From positions 343,967 to 371,396 of the forward strand of contig NW_019774670.1 of NCBI RefSeq assembly GCF_001039355.2: a stretch of 27,430 nt of DNA, read 5' to 3'. The first letter of the stretch is position 1; the number at the start of each line of letters is the position of its first letter. Position numbers and translations under genes: made by a program. Of the stretch, positions 20,041 through 27,430 are shown piece by piece. The notes below the pieces were generated by a model. The model did no database searches and was not told where the DNA came from. It saw only the letters and a list, made by a program, of their open reading frames with translations. The stretch is from Lingula anatina (lineage: Eukaryota; Brachiopoda; Lingulata; Lingulida; Lingulidae).

Positions 20041-20163
20041 TAAGGGGTAGTGGGGAGGTGAAAGGTTAAGAGGTGTTTGAGGGGAGTGGGAGTGNAGAGG
20101 GGGTTTGAGGGGGTTTGAGGGGAGTGGGAGTGGGGTGTGAGTGTGGTGGTTGGAGGGGGGGGG
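20041..20163. repeat. G-rich low-complexity tract
   Basis: Repeated gtttgagggg and gggagtgggagtg units spanning the N at 20095, then a run of about 12 G. The motif gtttgaggggagtgggagtg occurs before and after the N and again at 17071-17090. Confidence 0.85.
20095..20095. other. Single-N join between contigs 4 and 5
   Basis: About 22 nt before it (20073-20094) match 20111-20132 after it, a short overlap in G-rich sequence. Confidence 0.8.
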
Positions 20164-22540
20164 GTCAGAAGCCAAGTAATGCCAGAAACCTCAACACAAC
20201 TGCCTCATCAGCAATGAGTACTAAATCTAAACCCGTCCTCGAAATAACGACATTTTAATCCGCTTTGGTTTTTCGTCTTGTTTTCTAACTAACTTCTCGT
20301 AATTAGCATTTAGATTGGCGAAAATCGTTATTTTTATTTCTGTGAAATAAATCATTAGACCGGAAACGGGTTTATACCTCGTAATCTGTTAACCATTTTG
20401 TTTACGAGATATATGCCTCTAATTAAGACGTTCTGTTTAAACAAAAGTTTAATTTGACCTCTTATTGATAAAATTAGAAATAATCCCCGGACGCATATTC
20501 GCTGACATCAGATTGCGGTGTTTATATAGGCATTAAATGGTGTTGATCGATAGCTGTTCAGAAATTGTGTTTGAAAACGATATCAAAGCTGAATATACTG
20601 CTGTGTCGTCATCACCCCCAATTAGCAATGGGCCGGATACAGTTTTGATGTAATAACATATATTAAATCGTGACAATGTTTATTTGTAGATTATCTAAGC
20701 GGATAAAAATACTCCATTGTATTGACGTATTTATCGCTAGTCAATCTATTTTATCTTTATATTCATTCTTGCAATTAAATCAGGTATTTCTTATGAAGAA
20801 TACGTATGAATGTAAATATAGAAACAAAGAATGGTGATAAAATATAACAAGCAATATCATAAAGCAAACACATCTAGTCAGTCAATGTTTTAACACGGTA
20901 CGTGTTGCATTTCTTCTTTGTTTACAACAGCAAGGTTAACATTCGGGTAAAATTGACCTTTCTTATAATGGTTTTCCACTTGTTTATTTATCAAAAAATA
21001 CAGTTTTTAGGGGGGATGAGTAGTTGCAGTAATGACACTGTCAACAGTTTATTGGAAATAACGTTGCCTAAACCCTATTCATACCGGGCGAGGCCGTTTA
21101 CCAAAAGCTTCTGTTGTGTGACAAAAATAAATAAATAAATAAATGAATAAATAATAAAAAATAATAGTATTTGGTTAATAAGGGACGCCACCTGGAAGGA
21201 ATGTGTAGAAAAATAAGCTGGCATGATGAGGGTTTAGAACATTGCACTCTGTTTCTTAGGGATGGCAAAAATACTTCTCTAATCCACAGTTATTTAGCCT
21301 TATCGGTTTATTTATATTGTTTCTTCTTTAAGTGTAGGTCTGCTGCAAATTTGCAAGAAAGAATTGCAGTTTGCAGCAATAATGCAGTAAATTTGCTACA
21401 TGTTTACAGCAATATCTGATGTCTTGTTAAGGGTCACCTTGATACACCTGACATTGTGGCCCTAAAAGATTGACACACCCTTAAAATTTTGTCATTGTCT
21501 TTTAACATTATGACATTGTTTGTTGCGCTTTATTCTTTGGTTGTCTGGAAAAGGAAAGGACAAATTGGGACACTGTTCAGTGAAACGTTTCACTGTGCAG
21601 GTCCATCTCACCTGGGACAGCGATGTGACGGGAATGCTTATATGTAGTCCGTTCCCCATTACTGTTCCCAGGTGACATAGGTCCCAAAAATTAGCGCCAG
21701 TACTCCAACAAACCCTAACCTGTACTACTCATACGGGACACTGTACTTCCATTCCTAGGACTACCATTCCTGTCACGCCAATCCATGTAGAAACGGTTGG
21801 GGAATTTCAGCTTTCGTTTTTCTACTTGTGGCATTTCCGGTTGGATTCTGAGTAAATGGAACCATTCCGTTGTTCTTTTTTCGTTGATGTGCTACACGTT
21901 TATGTTAAAAAAGAACTAGATTTTAAGCTCTCACTACCCTAGGCCCTCCCCACCCTACAATAGAACCCGCATGATAATCCTTATCGGAATATATCATTAT
22001 ATATTATATATTATATATGCATAAATATATCATGCTAGTTTCCAAAATTTGACTCTCGATTTTTACCGCTCATGATCACATAAGGTAGCGCAGGTGACAA
22101 GATAATGCAAAGATTAGTGCAGCATTTATATATGTAATGGCTTAAGACCAATACATGGGGTATTCGGTATATTTAATGCGATATTCACACATGGAAAAGT
22201 GTATCAACATTTCTGGGCAACAATGTATTTTCTTGTTACGTTTTATTAAGAATAATTATTGTGTTTTCGCTTCTGGGAGGTAATTATTTCCATGAATATG
22301 ATTTCTCGCTAAAGAGAGTTATCTTAGGTCATAGTGACACTATAAGAAGGTACCTCCGTTTGTTTTAATAATTTCATCACCTCTAAGAACGCAGGTCTTG
22401 CTTTCAGCGGTATCAGTTTTCTGGACAAGATATTGCAAAACAGTTTTACAAAATTTGATAAGACTGTTTCAAAGGAAGAAAAGACATTATTACAAATTAA
22501 ACTGGCTCTCGATCTTTTATTCTCTTATGTTTCATTATCA
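20119..22540. repeat. Block E, copy 1 (about 2.4 kb)
   Basis: Repeated at 22542-24953. It stops at the N at 22541 in ttcattatca, matching ttcattacca in copy 2. No exon is supported. It includes an AAAT tetranucleotide repeat (21127-21160) and a TA-rich patch near 21997-22020. Confidence 0.9.
21127..21160. repeat. AAAT tetranucleotide microsatellite
   Basis: About seven to eight units with interruptions. Longer and purer in copy 2 (23546-23584). Confidence 0.9.
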
Positions 22541-22541
22541 N
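22541..22541. other. Single-N join between contigs 5 and 6
   Basis: One ambiguous base immediately before the second copy of block E. Confidence 0.85.
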
Positions 22542-23546
22542 GGGGGGTGGATGTAGGGTGTGAGTGTGGTGGTTGGAGGGGGGGTCAGAAGCCAAGTAAT
22601 GCCAGAAACCTCAACACAACTGCCTCATCAGCAATGAGTACTAAATCTAAACCCGTCCTCGAAATAACGACATTTTAATCCGCTTTGGTTTTTCGTCTTG
22701 TTTTCTAACTAACTTCTCGTAATTAGCATTTAGATTGGCGAAAATCGTTATTTTTATTTCTGTGAAATAAATCATTGACCGGAAACGGGTTTATACCTCG
22801 TAATCTGTTAACCATTTTGTTTACGAGATATATGCCTCTAATTAAGACGTTCTGTTTAAACAAAAGTTTAATTTGACCTCTTATTGATAAAATTAGAAAT
22901 AATCCCCGGACGCATATTCGCTGACATCAGATTGCGGTGTTTATATAGGCATTAAATGGTGTTGATCGATAGCTGTTCAGAAATTGTGTTTGAAAACGAT
23001 ATCAAAGGTGAATATACTGTTGTGTCGTCATCACCCCCAATTAGCAATGGGCCGGATACAGTTTTGATGTAATAGCATATATTGAATCGTGACAATGTTT
23101 ATTTGTAGATTATCTAAGCGGATAAAAATACTCCATTGTATTGACGTATTTATCGCTAGTCAATCTATTTTATCTTTATATTCATTCTTGCAATTAAATC
23201 AGGTATTTCTTATGAAGAATACGTGTGAATGTAAATACAGAAACAAAGAATGGTGATAAAATATAACAAGCAATATCATAAAGCAAACACATCTGGTCAG
23301 TCAATGTTTTAACACGGTACATGTTGCATTTGTTGTTTGTTTACAAGAGCAAGGTTAACATTCGGGTAAAATTGACCTTTCTTATAATGATTTTCCACTT
23401 GTTTATTTATCAAAAAATACAGCTTTTATGGGGGATGAGTAGTTGCAATAATGACATTGTCAACAGTTTATTGGAAATAACGTAGCCTAAACCCTATTCA
23501 TACCGGGCGAGGCCGTTTACCAAAAGCTTCTGTTGTGTGACAAAAA

Positions 23547-23586
<40 letters not shown>

Positions 23587-24953
23587 AGTATTTGGTTAAT
23601 AAGGGAGGCCACCTGGAAGGAATGTGTAGAAAAATAAGCTGGCATGATGAGGGTTTAGAACATTGCATTCTGTTTCTTAGGGATGGCAAAAATACTTCTC
23701 TAATCCACAGTTATTTAGCCTTATCGGTTTATTTATATTGTTTCTTCTTTAAGTGTAGGTCTGCTGCAAATTTGCAAGAAAGAATTGCAGTTTGCAGCAA
23801 TAATGCAGTAAATTTGCAATATCTGATATCTTGTTAAGGGTCACCTTGATACACCTGACATTGTGGCCCTAAAATATTGACACACCCTTAAAATTTTGTC
23901 ATTGTCTTTTAACATTATGACATTGTTTGTTGCGCTTTATTCTTTGGTTGTCTGGAAAAGGAAAGGACAAATTGGGACACTGTTCAGTGAAACGTTTCCC
24001 TGTGCAGGTCCATCTCACCTGGGACAGCGATGTGACGGGAATGCTTATATGTAGTCCGTTCCCCATTACTGTTCCCAGGTGACATAGGTCCCAAAAATTA
24101 GCGCCAGTACTCCAACAAACCCTAACCTGTACTACTCATACGGGACACTGTACTTCCATTCCTAGGACTACCATTCCTGTCACGCCAATCCATGTAGTAA
24201 CGGTTAGGGAATTTCAGCTTTCGTTTTTCTACTTTTGGCATTTCCGGTTGGATTCTGAGTAAATGGAACCATTCCGTTGTTCTTTTTTCGTTGATGTGCT
24301 ACACGTTTATGTTAAAAAAAGAACTAGATTTTAAGCTCTCACTACCCTAGGCCCTCCCCACCCTACAATAGAAGCCGCATGATAATCCTTATCGGAATAT
24401 ATCATTATATATTATATATTATATATTATATATGCATAAATATATCATGCTAGTTTCCAAAATTTGACTCTCGATTTTTACCGCTCATGATCACATAAGG
24501 TAGCGCAGGTGACAAGATAATGCAACGATTAGTGCAGCATTTATATATGTAATTGCTTAAGACCAATACATGGGGTATTCGGTATATTTAATGCGATATT
24601 CACACATGGAAAAGTGTATCAACATTTCTGGGCAACAATGTATTTCTTGTTACGTTTTATTAAGAATAATTATTGTGTTTTCGCTTCTGGGGGGTAATTA
24701 TTTCCATGAATATGATTTCTCGCTAAAGAGAGTTATCTTAGGTCATAGTGACACTATAAGAAGGTACCTCCGTTTGTTTTAATAATTTATCACCTCTAAC
24801 AACGCAGGTCTTGCTTTCAGCGGTATCAGTTTTCTGGACAAGATATTGCAAAACAGTTTTACAAAATTTGATAAGACTGTTTCAAAGGAAGAAAAGACAT
24901 GATTACAAATTAAACTGGCTCTCGATCTTTTATTCTCTTATGTTTCATTACCA
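22542..24953. repeat. Block E, copy 2
   Basis: Near-identical to 20119-22540. It lacks about 15 bp found in copy 1 near 21395 (ctacatgtttacag) and has one more TA-rich repeat unit near 24420. It continues without interruption to the domain exons. Confidence 0.9.
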
Positions 24954-25234
24954 TTTATATTTTGAATTGGCGAAGATCTGAATTCAGTTGCGGGATGCTC
25001 TGTAGTTTCATAGGTGTAATGAGAAATACAGAATGAGAATGAGGGTTAATTGTACTCTGTTTTAAGTAGTAAGACTGGGAAATTGAAAAAAGAAAGAAAG
25101 AAAAAAAACGGCATACACGTTACCAGAGGGAAGTAGCCTGCATGCTTGGTTCTTTTTCTGTTTCTCTCCATCTCTCTTACTTTCTCCCTTTCCCCCTCTA
25201 TATCTCCCTCTCTTTCTCTCTGTGTGTGAACTCT

Positions 25235-25277
<43 letters not shown>

Positions 25278-25549
25278 CACTGTTAAAGGGTGTATTTCAC
25301 AGTATATGTACACAAGATATTGTTTTAAAACGCCTTAGGTTGTACTGTGCATGCTAATTGTACAGTAATTTTACAGTGGCTGATTTCTTTACTACATTGC
25401 CGTAGCTTTTGTCAGCAATGTGTTCAAATAAACAAAAAATAGTTTAGTTTTAGTCCAATTTTGTTCAATTTTCTTTTTTTAATCTCCAAAAAATTTGCTT
25501 TAACAGGGAGTCACCCCAGAGAAACATAACCTTTATTTTACATTCTCAG
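24954..25549. other. 3' end of the long intron
   Basis: Contains a pyrimidine-rich stretch and a TC microsatellite (25237-25274). It ends in the acceptor tttattttacattctcag (AG at 25548-25549). No other exon recognised. Confidence 0.6.
25237..25274. repeat. TC microsatellite
   Basis: About 19 TC units. Frames read through it on either strand are artefacts. Confidence 0.95.
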
Positions 25550-25804
25550 GCGAAGCAGAGCTTTTTGGGAGTTGTACTGAGATGGCTCCAAGTCACATGT
25601 CTACAGCCCGACCACTGAGAACCAACGTGCTGCAGGATGAAGTGACCGTTACTGAGGACGCGGAAGTGACCATTACGGTGGACAAAACAGAGTTGGTCTT
25701 CTCCGCTGCCAGCGAGGTGTCAGAGTTCCTGACGTCAAGTTATGACATCAACGATACGTTATTAGTTGACACCATCCCGGACCCAGAACCAGAGATTTTC
25801 TACA
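25550..25804 (+). CDS. Secreted chitin-binding protein, acidic spacer exon
   Basis: 255 nt, phase 1 at both ends, coding for residues 32-116. The acceptor is cattctcag|GC and the donor TACA|gtaagt. The peptide is acidic and rich in Ser/Thr/Val (for example DEVTVTEDAEVTITVDKTEL). It has one cysteine (40), one N-glycosylation sequon (Asn99, NDT) and a proline/acidic end, DPEPEIF. I recognise no domain. It looks like an extracellular spacer between the signal peptide and the chitin-binding domains. Cys40 could pair with Cys30 from the previous exon. High GC relative to the flanks, good splice sites and symmetric phase support it as a real exon. Confidence 0.75.
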
Positions 25805-26646
25805 GTAAGTCGTAATTTTATCAGTTGAATTGGTTCCAAATATGTAGAAACTTATTTATACACATGAATGACACAAAACACACACATACACACGCGCGCG
25901 CACGCACACACACATGCACGCACGCAAAAATAATAATAAATAAACGTTCACTCGATAAAAATGTTGGGCCTTAAGTATGATCTCAAAATAATGGCGATGA
26001 CGTCGATCTTTACATCTACATGCATTTAACATACTTGTACAGTGTATCCACTCATTTTCAACAGTGTGATACTATCAATAAAAGTTGCCAAATTATATCA
26101 TTATAAAACCATAATAATGGCCGTAGAAGGTCAAAGTTATTGGTCACGATCACTTCATCGCTGTAATTACTAGCGGGATCTCTCGGCTTTGCAGCCTAAT
26201 GCTAAAGACACAGTTCACTCCAGGAGAATGACCACGGTGAGCTGATAAAGGCAGGGTTCTTTGCTACCAGTCCGTTTGAAAACGGAGTCGTTCGTCTCAA
26301 AACGCAGCCGTTGTTTTGTACCCTTGTAGATAAAATATCTCCAGTTCCTTTTGGTCCTGATATATTGAGGCTGTAAGATATCCGTGGATGGATACCGCAT
26401 CAGTTCAGATTGTTCTCCGGGACGTCTTGATAACTTAGTTTGGTTTACCCTTTCAAAGTTTGGCCTTCCAAACATGGCCACCTATCTCGTCTTAGAATAA
26501 GATATTTTTCTTTCGATTTATATCCATAAAATATATATATATATATTAAAAGCCGACCAAACGACCGCTCTCAGTACCATCAAATGAATAAAGACTGGAT
26601 TTTAAAACCCTTTTTCTCACACCAGATTATTTTATCACATCCACAG
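25805..26646. other. Intron between spacer and first domain exon
   Basis: 842 bp with an alternating purine-pyrimidine tract (25879-25926) and an AT patch near 26529. An 88-codon minus-strand frame (26215-26481) is open and fairly protein-like, but it has no recognised domain and no splice support. Confidence 0.6.
25879..25926. repeat. CA/CG alternating tract
   Basis: A nearly continuous alternation of purine and pyrimidine (cacacatacacacgcgcgcg and onward), a sequence type able to adopt Z-DNA. Confidence 0.85.
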
Positions 26647-26847
26647 CTGTCCCAAAGTGTAAAGTACCTTACGGAATCCTACCGGATCCATCCGACTGTG
26701 GTAGATTTATCACTTGTGTGAACGGAGAAGTGGCCAATGCACAGTTTTGTCCTGACGAAAACAACTTTGACTCCATCACCAGCTTGTGCAAACACCCACG
26801 GGAGGCCATCTGTGAGAAAATGGAGGAACCGCTCCGAAACGTAACCG
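26647..26847 (+). CDS. Secreted chitin-binding protein, CBM14 domain 1
   Basis: 201 nt, phase 1 at both ends, coding for residues 117-183. The acceptor is cacatccacag|CT and the donor AACCG|gtaacc. The exon holds one complete chitin-binding type 2 (CBM14/peritrophin-A) domain. Its six cysteines, at residues 121, 134, 140, 151, 164 and 172, are spaced 12, 5, 10, 12 and 7. Family landmarks are visible: the DPSDCGRFITC block with an aromatic residue before the third cysteine, and FCPDENNFD with an aromatic after the fourth. In this family the six cysteines form three disulfides and the domain binds chitin or related polysaccharide outside the cell. A sequon, Asn181 (NVT), follows the domain. The one-domain-per-exon, phase 1-1 layout is typical of shuffled extracellular modules. 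Confidence 0.9.
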
Positions 26848-27109
26848 GTAACCAACTATGTCTTGAATTTCAACCGTTGTCAAATAAAAAAACAAACAAA
26901 CATTTTCTTTTCCTTTCAGAATTAACATTGCAAATATCTAAAAAAACGCCTTCTCTCTACGAAAAACAATATCATCAGTTGAAAAATGACTATAACAATA
27001 TGATTTCCAACTGAGACACATTTTCTCTCTCTCTCTTTAGTGTCTGAATCGTTATCAGTTTTTAAGTGGTTTCTAAAGGATTCTCCTTTTTGTCACTTTT
27101 GTCATGTAG
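26848..27109. other. Intron between the two domain exons
   Basis: 262 bp if the 27110 acceptor is used. It contains an earlier acceptor at 27039-27040 with a strong CT-rich tract. The open frame running on from domain 1 into this intron is low-complexity (AAC/AAA-rich) and not supported. Confidence 0.65.
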
Positions 27110-27304
27110 CTAATTCAACTTGCGAGAAGTTGACGGACCCCACCACGTGTAACACGTACATAGTGAGGTGCAATAAAGGACCAGAGTACGGAAACCGGAC
27201 GTACGACATGTACTACGCATGCCCAGGAAACATGATATGGGATGAAGAGAAACTGGCATGTGACGCGCCGAGGAAAGTGAAATGCAATAACAGGACACAT
27301 TATG
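27110..27304 (+). CDS. Secreted chitin-binding protein, CBM14 domain 2
   Basis: 195 nt, phase 1 at both ends, coding for residues 184-248. The acceptor is tttgtcatgtag|CT and the donor TATG|gtcagg (GT at 27305). It holds a second six-cysteine CBM14-type domain: Cys 188, 197, 204, 221, 234 and 242, with spacings 8, 6, 16, 12 and 7. The first loop is shorter than the usual 12 or more. CNTYIVRC and CPGNMIWDEEKLAC match the family pattern well. The first cysteine is the fifth residue of the exon in both domain exons, which favours this start. An in-frame acceptor 69 nt upstream (exon start 27041) would add 23 residues with two cysteines. Sequons are at Asn185, 212 and 244. The donor is followed by CT/CA repeats and the gene continues beyond the window. 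Confidence 0.85.
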
Positions 27305-27317
27305 GTCAGGATTCTTC

Positions 27318-27321
<4 letters not shown>

Positions 27322-27395
<74 letters not shown>
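27322..27395. repeat. Compound CT/CA microsatellite
   Basis: About 18 CT units change into about 19 CA units. It starts 17 nt after the donor of the domain 2 exon. Frames read through it are artefacts. Confidence 0.95.
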
Positions 27396-27397
<2 letters not shown>

Positions 27398-27430
27398 GAA
27401 ATAAAATAACAAAGAAATTATAACACGACG

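Larger units (their letters stand above)
19205..20060. other. Segment present in only one copy (insertion or deletion variant)
   Basis: This stretch lies between the end of block C homology and a G-rich tract. The copy-1 contig passes directly from the first to the second, so these roughly 850 bp are missing there. It holds a TG microsatellite and an inverted-repeat element (19446-19793). The outer ends show no clear target-site duplication, so a deletion on the other haplotype is as likely as an insertion here. Confidence 0.55.

Noticed and set aside
26215-26481. 88-codon minus-strand frame in the intron before domain 1
   Set aside because: Fairly protein-like, but no domain was recognised, no splice or promoter context is visible, and it sits antisense in an intron.
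26718-27014. Extension of the domain 1 frame past its donor
   Set aside because: After the gtaacc donor the frame turns AT-rich and low-complexity and loses the domain pattern. Phase-compatible splicing to domain 2 explains the data better.

Overview
The window looks like AT-rich animal (metazoan) genomic DNA. It has GT-AG introns, abundant microsatellites (ATT, AT, TG, CT, CA), small inverted-repeat transposons, and a secreted protein with chitin-binding domains split one per exon. A highly heterozygous marine invertebrate, perhaps a mollusc or another lophotrochozoan, would fit, but nothing in the sequence fixes the phylum. No tRNA, rRNA, CRISPR array or bacterial-type operon was seen.

The one gene I can support well is on the plus strand and runs off the right edge. 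A signal-peptide exon (10942-11035) is followed by a very long intron, an acidic spacer exon (25550-25804), and two exons that each carry one six-cysteine chitin-binding type 2 (CBM14, peritrophin-A) domain (26647-26847 and 27110-27304). All junctions are phase 1, and 248 codons are complete within the window. An acceptor just before the ATG (10932) implies an upstream non-coding leader exon. A TATA box followed by a gtaagt donor at about 3944-4009, repeated at 8145-8210, is a candidate for it.

The dominant structural feature is not a gene. Five single N characters (5809, 10442, 17091, 20095, 22541) cut the window into six pieces. The end of each piece repeats near-identically at the start of the next: 4.2 kb, 0.32 kb, 2.1 kb, about 22 bp and 2.4 kb. 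This is what unmerged overlapping contigs or haplotypes look like when joined with one N. If so, the real locus is about 18.3 kb and the first coding intron about 9.9 kb rather than 14.5 kb. Differences between copies (substitutions, microsatellite lengths, small indels, one insertion of roughly 0.85-0.9 kb) would then be allelic.

By region: 1-1600 holds a hAT-type MITE and a decayed coding fragment of unknown identity on the minus strand. 1609-10086 is duplicated block A, with foldback elements and the putative promoter. 10087-10760 is a 37-bp minisatellite plus block B. 10933-25549 is the signal exon and its intron, with blocks C and E, more MITEs and a cysteine-rich decayed minus-strand ORF. 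25550-27430 holds the domain exons. I found no clearly novel multi-gene system.
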